Below are positions 37,950-49,011 of a DNA stretch of 64,000 bases, in pieces. Every line of letters starts with the position of its first letter. The first letter of the stretch is position 1. The DNA is taken from assembly GCA_024500155.1 (NCBI GenBank), contig CM044879.1, positions 39,391,072 to 39,455,071 of the forward strand, in the 5' to 3' direction. This stretch comes from Chenopodium formosanum (lineage: Eukaryota; Streptophyta; Magnoliopsida; Caryophyllales; Amaranthaceae). Position numbers and translations under genes: made by a program. The notes under the pieces are model-generated. The model saw nothing but the letters and a program-made list of their open reading frames with translations. It was not told the origin of the DNA and did not search any database.

Positions 37950-38885
37950 ACAAAGATCATATTTGCTTGGTCACTTTTGGCCTTTCTCATCCTTCATGCA
38001 TGCATATTGCATATAGTTGCAGTTTAATCATGCTATGCTATATGTCATACGTCCTGCATGCAGCATGCATAAGCTCATCCTCCCTGCATGTACAAAAGTA
38101 TGTGTGTAAAAGTGAACAAAATCAAGAGATGATCGAGTATAGTAAATACAATTACTCGTATTATTATTGGCACTCCATCTATGAGTATACTACATCAATT
38201 TGCGCTACGCTCTCACAACGTTCTAAATTGATTTTAGTAGATAAATCAGTTTAATTATTATTGTCTTTCCTTTCATAGTAATTTTCTTATTTATTTGTAT
38301 TTTAATGTATACTTACTAATACTAGACTACTAGAGTATTACACATCCAGTAATTAATACATATTTTTAATAGTACTAAGTAATTAGTACATAATATAATA
38401 CGCGAACAAAATATATGAATCAACCAACATCCAACAATCCAGATTACTAGAGTACAATCTTGTTGTATGTTCGCCCCACTAACAAAGTATTGTAGCCTTT
38501 AATTTGTAGGCAATAAATAAAAATACTACCCCCACTTGAGTGACAATTGAGCTGGAAGCCAGTTTGAAGTATTCCCAAATAATAATGAAGAAATTGAAGT
38601 ACATTCAAATATTTATGCATCTTCAAAAAGTTATGTAGGTAAGATTTGGACTTAACACTTGAACATAAAAGTTGCAAGAAAATAACAAGAATTATTTGCT
38701 CAAACATGTGAAACACCTTGACCCATTTGGCCGTACCATATGTAGTGTCCGTATATAGTTTATACTACTATAATAAGCTGTCTAATATCTAGATGTTACG
38801 TACTCTGTTACTAAACTAGTTTAGTCTCGTGCGTTGCATGGATTAAGTAGCCATTTATTTGTTTAAAAAGTTGTCAATTTAATAT

Positions 38886-38888
<3 letters not shown>
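36827..38888. other. intergenic; long poly-T tract
   Basis: AT-rich DNA with no recognised gene. A 30-base T run occupies about 37919-37948. The open frames at 37164, 37967 and 38447 lack family resemblance. No element ends were defined. Confidence 0.5.

Positions 38889-38957
<69 letters not shown>
38889..38957. repeat. (AT)n microsatellite, about 69 bp
   Basis: An uninterrupted AT dinucleotide run of about 34 repeats. It is likely length-polymorphic and able to form cruciforms. Assembly length may be inexact. Confidence 0.95.
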
Positions 38958-38959
<2 letters not shown>

Positions 38960-39473
38960 CTTAATTTTGAAAGAAGCACTGTATTTATTTAATTTTAGAA
39001 TATAGGAGAAAAAAAAAGGATAATGTCAAAAATAGTATAGGCGGGAAAATATTTAATAAAAAATTGACATGTGTCCCCGAATAATATTAGCATGTTTTGT
39101 TTTAGTAATAGTTAATAGACTTTTCTAATCTCCTTAAAAAAAAATTAAAAATAATTTTTTTTTATTTTTATTTATTTTTTATATATATATATCAACTTTT
39201 GAAACAAATAAACATTAATCCGTACTTTTCATCAAGTCTATTTTTTCTTTTTTTAATTTAATTTGGAAAAGTACAAATAGAAGGAACTTACTAGACCATT
39301 CTTTCTCAAAAGTGACCCCTTAGGAAAATCCAAATCAATAGTGCCTACAAAATATTTTGAGATTTTCGTTCCAAACAACCAACTTATAGTTGGGTTCTCA
39401 AGTAGAATAAATCTAGTACTTCGTATCTCTTTTTAATGGTAAAGTCTTGTGTGAGTAATAAATAATATAAAAG

Positions 39474-39665
39474 ACTAGTGATAAGGTTTGTATTTTACAA
39501 CCATGAGGTTGTAGGATTAAATTCCACTAGAGGTACTTTGGGGTGGGGATTTCCTTATTGTTCTCCCCCACTCCCAAATTACCTAGCCCGATAACGCAAG
39601 TTGGGAGAACTTGTGAGAGGTTCCGACCCTGATAAGACCCTTCTCCTTATTAAAAAAAAAAAAAA
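39474..39665 (+). mobile_element. tRNA-derived SINE with poly(A) tail
   Basis: A B-box-like GGATTAAATTCC lies near 39514-39525. The 3' part reads CCTGATAAGACCCTTCTCCT, then TTATT and a 14-base A tail (39652-39665). AAAAGAC before the element (about 39468-39474) and after the tail resembles a target duplication. The 3' module is shared with the copy at 52398-52566. Non-autonomous; would need LINE machinery. Confidence 0.6.
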
Positions 39666-40455
39666 GACAATTTAGAAAATATTTTTATAATTGATACTAC
39701 ATTTTCTATTGTGGTCGACTTTTACCTATAAAAGGCTGCTAGCAAAATCATTTTCGATTATTTGGGTACATGATCCTCTGACAAATTTGGCTCATATCTA
39801 AACTTGCATGTAAAAGGTAAAAAAAGAATTTGATGGTTGTTATTTACTCCGGAGTACTCATCAAACTCTATTTTTACACTTGCAGGTAAAACTCAACGAC
39901 AAAGTAATCTCTGGCTCTCTGTATACTGTATTCCTAATGTCAGAAATTCCCACTGTAAAAAATACAGTAAAATAAAATTATACAGTAAACATAAATAAAT
40001 TTAATTAAATTTTTGTACAGTAAAACAGAATTATGAACATAAAATAAATTTAATTAAATTTTTGTAAAATTTTAAATTAAAAAAAAAAATCATTCATCAG
40101 CTGACAAATACAGTGGTCACGTTACATATAAATAAGAAAAAAGAACAACCAATGAAAAAGCCATCGTTAGCAACAAAATGTAACAGAATCTTCTGATAAA
40201 ACCTCTTAACGGATCAAATCTGCTAATATTCTGATTTCTGACTCTGCATGGATTCCCATTTTCATTCATCAGATTTGTTCTTTCTCAAAGAAGATGGTGT
40301 ATCTTATTAACCTTTTCCAATATTATTATTGGATTTTACCAATGTGGAGTTTAGTGGATTTGGATATTATATCATCCATTCTTACACAATATTTGTATTA
40401 TTTGGACCTTGTAGTCATGACTCATGAGGTCAAGCCTTCCAAGGGCGTGAAAGAG
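39666..40455. other. intergenic, no gene recognised
   Basis: AT-rich. A partial local duplication of AAATAAATTTAATTAAATTT occurs near 39990 and 40035. No gene, RNA or element ends. Confidence 0.5.
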
Positions 40456-40828
40456 GGAGAAGGTCTGGCGCATAGCTCCTATATGCAAACATTGCATATA
40501 GGATGGCAATGTAGTAATAAAGTTGAAGTTGTAGTTGGAGTATAAAGTACCATTTGATAGGTAAATAGTACCATTAAAAGTTGTAGTGGTATAAATATTA
40601 TGCTAATAGTACAAATAAGTATGTAAATGGTACATCAAAATATTATACCATTGTGAGATATAATAGTAGTACTAAGATCTAATGGTACAATATACATGCA
40701 TAATAGTACAAAAAATGTACCACTGTAACCATAAAAAGTACCATTCTGGATGTCAAACCTCAGCGCTTTTCCACTTTTGCCCTCCTATATGCATTTTTGC
40801 ATATAGGGACTATGCGACTAATGGGACT
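40456..40828. mobile_element. MULE-like non-autonomous element with hairpin-forming ends
   Basis: A 10-bp direct repeat CGTGAAAGAG flanks the element (40446-40455 and 40829-40838), the size expected of Mutator-type insertions. Inside, both ends carry CGCATAG (inverted) followed by a near-perfect small hairpin: CCTATATGCAA-ACA-TTGCATATAGG on the left and CCTATATGCA-TTTT-TGCATATAGG on the right. The interior is AT-rich and repeats GTACCA or TGGTAC at least six times. No transposase frame. The family assignment is inferred from the target-duplication length and the long inverted ends. Confidence 0.6.
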
Positions 40829-41399
40829 CGTGAAAGAGTAACGTTTCATTTTCCTTCCAAATCTGTCCAACAATAGAGGGATTTGGTTTATAAAAAATAT
40901 AGGAAAACAGATCCATCATTTCCTTTCCCTTATCTTGTCCTGCAAATCTTTCATGCAATAATCGGAAAGAAAACTTAAAGTGTCTTCCCTTAGACAAGCT
41001 CGATATGATAACACAATTAAGATCATGCATAACTAAACTGTAAATGCAGAGCTACATTTATTTTTGAGTATTACAGAAATTATAGTAAAATTTTGAACAT
41101 GATAGACGGTTTCAAAAGAAGTATAACAGTAAATCTCTCTCAAGACGAGATTCATTATCAATCAGCATAAAATCTATGGTAAAAGAAAGCTATGCGATGC
41201 TGAACTTTTGTAATAGCATCTTCAGACTATCCAAAACTGGGTCTAAAACCCATCAATGCTCTAGAATGTTCTACTCATGAATACATTTCAGTCTAGTTTT
41301 TGACATTTGGGTAAACAACACCCATTTGGGGTCATAAAAATTGTATGATCTGAAAATATTGATGCAGAGTATTAACCAAAGTTGCACAATGGTAGTATC

Positions 41400-44300
41400 T
41401 CAAGGTTTCAGAGCCAAGGCAACGCCAAATTTAGAGGCTGAATGAGCCTTTGTGTCATACTCAGCTGAAAAAGTTACCAGGGACTTCGGCCTCCATTCAC
41501 GCTGACACAACATTCCGACCCTTCCGTTGTCAGAGAAACGAGTTTTCAGCAATGTAGTAGGATCAACTACATGTGAGCTACCAATTGTAAATCCGTTCTC
41601 GTAATTAGAAAATCTATGAATCATTTCGGCTGCAACAGCTGTTGATGGATTCACAGTGTGATAATACGAAGCCTTAAGAGTCTGTCCTTTATCCATCCTG
41701 CATTTTAAATAGATGTTAAAAAAAAAAAAAATAAGGCCAGACAACCTAATAAACAGTAGTTTATTGATGTTAAAAGAAAAAATTTAATGGCCCAGAAAAG
41801 GAACACTATATAGTCTATTGAGAGTCTATTGAGGATTCGAAGGTTCATCAAATATATGCAGCAAAAGATTTCTCATAAAATGCTAAAAAAAAAAAAATTA
41901 ATAGAGAAAGAAGGGAGACAGGCTTGAATTTCAAGAGATCATTAAGTATGCATACGAGCTTAAGATTGATAGATTAAACCTAATATGTATACCATAAAAT
42001 CCAATCTAATATCCAAGATGTGCACTTTGTATTTTCAAAGCCATTGCTCACCAACCCATGCTTCTTTTCATCTCCATGATTCCACCTCCGTGGTAAAAGG
42101 GTTATGTCTTATGTGTAACAGAAGAGGAGAATACTTGGGGTTAGGGGCAACAAAAAAAGGCCCAGAAAAATCAAACAAGTTTCTTTCTTTACTCCCATCT
42201 TCTGATTTAGCAGGCACAGCAGTGACAGGTTCCTTCTTAACCAATCTGCTGTCCATATTACCCCAGTAGCTCCTTCATTTAGTCCTCAAATCAAACAGTT
42301 AATCAGCAATTGTTATCTCAAAACTGGTAGGTGCTACATAGAGATTGGTGCAGTCAATGTGGTGACTGAGGTGTTTGGAGATTAATCTCTTACACAAAAT
42401 GATTTGGTATGATGACTGCAAGTTTTCGGAGATAGCATAAAATTTCCTGCACATTCTAACTACAAATCACTAATTTTACCAGTCCCAAAAAAAAGAAAGG
42501 AAGAGAAACATATCACATAAAGCAAGTTAATTGATTTTAACCGTCATCTTAAAACAGGGACTTAAATAAACTATAACATCAATTAAAGCATCAGTAATAT
42601 AGAAGGTTATTCAGTTGTGTCAAAAAAAAAAAAAAAAAAAGTTATTCAGTTAAATAGCAAATCAACAAGGCAGCAAGTAAACCTCAACAATAAATAAAAA
42701 ACCAGGAATGACATTATACATACAGTAAAAGGGCTGCAGAAAAATCTGGTCTGTTGAGGGTAATCCCAGCATTGTATTTGGTGAATGAACCAGATGCAGT
42801 ATCAAATGCCATTTCCCCACCCAAGCTGGTGTCCTCATTGCCGATGGCAGCATTGACATCCAATGTAGGGGAAGGATTCAAGCTAACACTAGAGTTCACT
42901 GCAGCATGATAATTCTGGTAGTGCACATCTAACTGTATCGATACAAATAAAAATCAGGCATAATTCAAAAGAAATCAATAAATTCTAAGCATTCAATACA
43001 TGAATTCCCTATTCCTTTTACTTTATTTATTTATTTATTTTAAAAGTTGAATCATTAGCTCTCAAATATTGTAGATATCTGAAACTTATTTCTAACACTT
43101 GCAGATATGGGCTGGTTACGAGAGCTCAATGTTAACTATAACAGGCCTCTAGACTCAACAATCCTGAATAATCCCATACATTCATGCTGTTAGAATATAA
43201 CAATTCGGACAAGATACAGAAATTAGAGCTGACATGTGACCCTAAATAGGAACACCCATCAACTCTAGAGCTGAGCATACATGCCAGACAGAATGGTGCT
43301 CACAGGATCCTATTTCTTGTGATGCCAACAATTTAAAGCGAGAAAGGAGATCCTGGCACCTTAAGCTGGCTATAGAATCCTTGGCCAGAGCAGAAGTTGG
43401 GTCAAGTACAACTGTAGAAGCGTCCTCACAAGACCAAGTTAAGGAGTGGCTAGACTGGATACAGGCCTATGGATGAGAGGATGACCAAAAATCAGCAAGG
43501 GAATATGGACCAAGGACTGGTAGGAGAGGAGAACAGGAGTGAAACCCCAAACAGTAGCACTTTTTAAACCATATTATGAGAAAATAGAATATTGGGAATA
43601 AGGATGGAAGGAGTGCACATGTTTTCTATGTGTGAGTATATTCTTAATATCAGTACTTCTGGCCCTCTATCAGTCTATCTCTGTCACTCTTTGATTCTTT
43701 TCTGGCTCTTTTGTCTATATTCTATTTGCCCTTGGATTAAATTCTAATGTGGGAATTTAAAGCACATATTCCTAACATTCAGCAAAAATAATTTGCATCT
43801 CGCAACATGTACATGCACAGTCTGCAGTAAGACAACCATCTTTTCAATACCCTCGAACTCCTAAAGTCCCTTCTTTACACTTAAATTTCAAGTCCATGGG
43901 CATATAGAATAAACAAGGATATAAGGGAAAAAAATTGCATACCTTGCCAGATTTCTGATCAGGAATGTTAAAGCTAAGAGCTGTTTTAATGCCTGGTAAA
44001 GCTTCATCATAAGTAATTTTTGTGGCAACCTACAGAACAAAGAAGACTTAAAATTTTTAGTATGATCATGTACAGTGCATCAGCAACATCCTACTCTGGT
44101 CCTCTTAGTTATGGCAAACATACGGGACAAAGGAGAGATTCACAAGCACATAGATGAACATAGATAAGGGGTCAAAACAAACAATGAAAGAAGGGATACT
44201 TGAATAATATATACTTACATAAGAATAAGTATCAACTTTCACATCAACTGTAATGTTTCCACTCCTATACTGTGTACTTATATCACCAATAAAGATTTGA

Positions 44301-47129
44301 TCCTTCTTGACACCTGTGGCTGTCAATCCCTGCTTACAAAGAATCACAATTTTAGAATACTTGAGGGATTTGCAAGCATTATTCAACCATAAATAAGATC
44401 AATTTGAGTAGAGAGACACTGTTTGATAAAAAATGCGGCAGAAATCTCATGAAAGACATTGCATGCAATATATGTTCCATTCACAAACTGGATTGGATGA
44501 TCTGCTTCTCATGGATAATAATTCATATAGAAACATAGAAGAGACATGGTATAGTTCTGAAGAAAAAAAGCAAAGCAGTACTTATTGCAACTCATGGAAA
44601 CCGATATAGGAGAACCAAAACCAAGAAGTCTTGTGTTGTGATTAATGAAGTAATGAATAAAATCCATTGATCAAGTTGGAGCATAGATACTAATCGCGTT
44701 CAGGCCCAGCTATGTAAATGGTATGATTAAAACACTATTAAACCTCAACAAAAAATGGGTAAATGACATAAAAAAAAAGGTAATTCCTAATATCACAGCC
44801 CACATTTCTTCAACAGTAGAGCTAGAATATAAACTGTAAAGTCATTCTGAACTTCATTTGAATGATAAGAGACTGATTTAAGATAGAAACCATCCATACC
44901 ATTCCAGTGATACTGGGCACTGACAAGGTGAACTTGTGATCGAAGTTGTAATCTTTGGTTAAGACATCTGCATCAACAAATAAATAAATAAAGGGAACTT
45001 CAGCAATTGATAGATCGGGGGGGGGGGGGGGGGGGGTGATTGTAGTATGTTCAATATCTTTCTTCAATTAGCATTCAGACCACTGCTGAGGGATGACCAA
45101 AATTTCCAGCAAGCTATGATGGCTGAATTTCACTTAAACAACATACTGTGAACTACCAGTCTACAATATCCTTTTAGCAAGTATGGTAACACTCCAATAA
45201 TCCATCTTTTCCTTTCTATTCTCATCTATAATTCAAATATTTTCTAACAAAATTTTGAGTCTAGTAGTTCTAATATATTGCTTTGTCATAAAACAAACAA
45301 GGAAAGGGCTCATTGCTAAGCATCTCATAGGTCACCCAGGCATCATCTTTCACCACACGTACTTCAACCAGTTAACACCACAGTATAAGCATAGACGTGT
45401 CCAAAACTAGTTTCAAGTATGCCCTTCACCCCTTCCAGAAAGTATCATTATCATACCAAAGGTATGCCCCCTATGATCAAATCATACAAGTCTACATGCA
45501 AACCAGACATAATATCTCATAATAAAAGGACCATTCCAAGATTTCCAACTTTGAGCATGCCTACTAACAACCATCTCCAAGAGAGCCCAGACAATATGAA
45601 ATAAAACGCAAGATATGAATAAGAATCGAGCAGAATGTCAGATATAATACTCCACAAATATTGGAGATGGAAGAAGTTTTAGTTCTGAAACATTACATGA
45701 AATGCATCCTAGAGAAATTTACAAATAAATAGTTCAATGTAATATGTTATTCAAAAAATTGTTCCAGAAGAATCACCCGTTGGGTCCATCCAAGAGAAAG
45801 AGCTGAAAGAAATAAAGCTTGAACCTTAATTTTTTTATTTTTTTTTATTTTTTTTTTATTACAATTGAGAGCTCGAGGGGCAAATATGACTTATCTAACA
45901 GACTAATTTGCAGGTAGTGCCATAGTGGTTCAACTTTTATTATTAATTCCCTCCATGTATTAAAGCCCAAAATGATTCCTATAACACCACACAATAATAA
46001 AATTGGAATTCACCTTGAGAAACCTCAATACATGTTAAAAGAGTAGTCTCAAGACTAAAAATATTATAAAAATCTAAGCATCTTGGATATAAGTCAATAT
46101 ATGAGTTTTCTTATCTAAACTTATTTCAAAATAATTGAAAGTTATACATATTACCAATGGTAAAACTTGCCAACTATTTTCACGATAGCTAACGATCCAC
46201 TCATAGAAGATGATGAAACATTTCAAGTTTATTTACAGAATAGAAATAGACTTCTGTTCTGTGGAAAGAAAAAAAAATTACAAAAAACACTAATGATCAA
46301 TATATAAATGCCAGCATTCTGGCAATGAAGAGATTAATATATGGTCGATTGGTCATGAACAATTGAACATGGTTGCTTAATTTCCAGACTTTTCATGATA
46401 AACTACTTTAGTTATATCTACATAGGTGAATTCACAACTTCAATACTAAAAACTCTCATCTCAAAATTTTATCACCAAAACATCCATAACATTCAACCAT
46501 TCATTTTTTATTCTGAACTATGGGTTTATGATTCAGTCATACAGTACTACCATAGTTGCAAATGTTTCCAAAGAACATAGTCATTTACAATTCATCATCA
46601 AATTTCTACATTCTGTAACTAATATTTTTGCTTCAAGAACATTTGCCTAAGGAAATCTCAAAACAGACAAGGCAACAAACATTTAAATTACGCAAAATCT
46701 TGTTTGAAAAGATCTCACGATAAGCTATTGTGCAACATGTAATACACTAATACCTCACAATGAATTATCGGTAAACCGTCTCAGCCAAGACTTGCTATCC
46801 GAATTCATCCCCTAACCAAGAAAGCTCGAAAAACACAAATCCACTACGCACCAAACTCATTTTGCCTAAAATATTATTCTAAACACAAAGTAATTAAGGT
46901 ATCATCCTAAATACAAAGTAGTTGAAATGTATATACAAAATTAACACTTCAATCTAATAAAATGACAAAATGCCAATCACAATCACAATTACATCATCAT
47001 AATACAAAATGGTACAAAATCAAATTAATCAACCAAAATATCACACAAAACAAATCAAAATTAAAGAAAACCTAATTCCAGATTACCTCTAGCTTTCTTG
47101 CCAATATCAGTAAATGGAGCTGGACCCAT
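41400..47129 (-). CDS. VDAC: voltage-dependent anion channel, mitochondrial outer membrane porin
   Basis: Beta-barrel pore of the mitochondrial outer membrane, exchanging metabolites and nucleotides. Exons on the minus strand: 47087-47129, 44900-44967, 44219-44329, 43943-44029, 42724-42932, 41400-41697. All borders are GT-AG and 816 nt give 271 residues, close to the usual 276. The start MGPAPFTDIGKKARDVLTKD is the conserved amphipathic N-terminal helix. The following strands include HKFTLSVPSITGM, GNITVDVKVDTYS, TKYNAGITLNRPDFSAALLL and the C-terminal SLVTFSAEYDTKA and FGVALALKP. The exon 5 donor CT|GTATGT was chosen because it joins in frame to ATGGATAAAGG. No lesion seen. Introns hold a candidate LTR and a G20 tract. 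Confidence 0.95.
43198..43777. mobile_element. candidate solo LTR (copia-like) in a VDAC intron
   Basis: The segment begins TGTTAGAATATA and ends ATATTCCTAACA, a TG...CA element with short inverted termini and about 580 bp, fitting a Ty1/copia LTR. It lies wholly between VDAC exons 4 and 5. The flanks share ATTCA-like bases but no clean 5-bp target duplication at these exact ends, so the call is tentative. Confidence 0.45.
45017..45036 (+). repeat. G20 homopolymer in VDAC intron 1
   Basis: Twenty consecutive guanines, preceded by GATC and followed by TGATTG, 50 bp upstream (in the sense of transcription) of VDAC exon 2. On the transcribed gene's sense strand it is a C20 run close to the branch/acceptor region. 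Confidence 0.95.
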
Positions 47130-47137
47130 CTCTCTTC

Positions 47138-47339
47138 CTGCTAAAACTACGATTAATCAAACGATAGCACATGAATTAGCTTAACATCAAAGCTGAACCA
47201 GGGTGAGAAATGGTTCAATTTCACAACTTCAGATTATGAACCCTAAATTGAGTGTAGTACAACAATTAAACTAATGATTAATACTAGATTTGTGAAATTG
47301 AATTCGATGATTAAAGAGAAAGAAAGGAAAACATTTTAC
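47138..47339 (-). other. probable 5' UTR intron of the VDAC gene
   Basis: On the minus strand, donor TTAG|GTAAAA at 47340/47339 and acceptor TTTTAGCAG|GAAGAG at 47138/47137 bracket about 202 bp, eight bases upstream of the VDAC ATG. Inferred from splice-site quality. Confidence 0.55.
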
Positions 47340-47348
47340 CTAAGACGA

Positions 47349-47402
47349 GAAGCTGCTTCAATGGAGGAGAGAAAGCTTAGAAGCCGCTTCAATGGAGGAG
47401 AG
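47349..47402. repeat. 31-bp tandem duplication in the VDAC leader
   Basis: GCTTCAATGGAGGAGAG occurs twice, 31 bp apart (units from 47349 and 47380), in the putative first leader exon. Unit 1 reads GAAGCTGCTTC and unit 2 GAAGCCGCTTC. Confidence 0.8.
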
Positions 47403-47429
47403 AGAGAGGGAGTCTTGCAGCAACCCAGC

Positions 47430-48394
47430 GTGAACGTGAAAAGGGTGTAGGAGGTTGGGGAAGTGCTGTAAATTAAACATAGGAGGAATTACTAATTAGG
47501 GCTGTTACACCGGTCCAAGATTGGACCAAACCGGACAAGACCGAAGGTCGGAAAATTTAAAATTCAAGATTCGGAGACTAGACTGATTATGTTAAGAAAT
47601 GAATTAAAATAGATCGATGAAATCGTTCCAATATTCGGATTATTAGGTTATATTTGTGAGTGGATTCACATGTAGTGGTGATCGGTATATAGAGTGATTT
47701 CATTTGGTCAAATGGTTGTCAAATCTCAATAAATCGTGTAAATTATCTTTTTATAAATGGTACTCGTATATTGTATCTGAATGTGTATGACAATTACTAA
47801 GCATGAACTTTTTTTTTTTTTTTTTCTTTTTGAGGGAATTATTAAGCATGAACTTAGATAAGAATAATCCAATTTGTAGTAAAGGAAACAATACATCAAT
47901 AAAAGCCAATTTTATAAAATGGAAGAGGAGCTTATGCTCGATACATTTGGTCCTCTTAACTTATACGGAGTACCCTAAATCTATATTTGATTTGTTTAAA
48001 GTAGGTTTTATTTTTTTCTTCGTCATCACAAAATACCTTTATAGAGTCATAAACTCATAATTGTTTTTCATTAAACTTTTTCTTTGAAAACGATATTTTT
48101 GAAAATCAAGTTGGTATTCAAATTTTAATAATTAGGGCTAAAATTATGAGCTTATAAAATAAAGTCTACCTATAACTTGTGTGGTCCACTTTTATTTATT
48201 TATAATATATTGATAATTCAAAGTTTCAAAAAAGGAATTTGTAAGTGTCATGCATACTCCATTACTCCCTGACTATCATCGACCACCATAGATTCAGTAA
48301 CCCCCACCCCAATCACTTCCGAGTTTGGCAACTAGAATGGCAAGGCTATGTTATAGAATGAAGGCGATTATATTATTTTTGTGTGTGTGTGTTT
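47430..48394. other. intergenic between VDAC and the protease gene
   Basis: No gene recognised. A T-rich run lies near 47810-47826 and a TACGGAGTA motif at 47964-47972. The 47803-48060 frame is low-complexity at its start and has no family match. Confidence 0.5.
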
Positions 48395-48490
48395 AAAGAG
48401 CCACAAGGACAAAGGTGAAATTCATTCACAGAATCTCCTAAAATTGGGAGAAAAACTCTTAACTATTTGAGCTATCCCTCCTCTTTAAGG
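48395..48490 (-). mobile_element. tRNA-derived SINE fragment
   Basis: On the minus strand it begins AGGGATAGCTCAAATAGTTA, a polymerase III A box, with a B-box-like GAATGAATTTCACC further on, and ends at a CA repeat. It shares its head with the copy at 50005-50116. Confidence 0.5.
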
Positions 48491-49011
48491 CGATCAGAAA
48501 TGAAGGGATTTTTTTGTTTAGGAGGTTTTGCAAGTCAGAGATAGCGTTGGTGGTGTGTTGTCGCCTAAAAGAAAAACTCCTTCGATTGAAATAGTGATTT
48601 TCCAATCACTTTATAGGTAAGCCAAGGATTATTACATTGAGAACCATGTCTTAAATGTACTGTATATGAAAATCTATCATATTAATTGTGATAATACGTA
48701 CACATAAAGATACATTGTAAACTGAACGAAAGCTATGCTTGAAAAATATTATAAAGCTTTCGCTTAAGAACATTATACAAGAGTATTCTCGAGCAAATTA
48801 AGTTTTCAGATTCTTCACTTAACAAACATCAAGAAAGATGAAAAAAAAAATAACTGCACTTATATTACAAGTTACAACTAACAGCATTTAGTGAAAAGAA
48901 ACGTAATCCAGTCATGACAACCTTAAACCATCCTTAGCTTGCTACATACTTTGTTTCGAGCCTTGAAGCTACTAAAATTGAGCGACAAATCAAAATGGTT
49001 GCATATTAATA

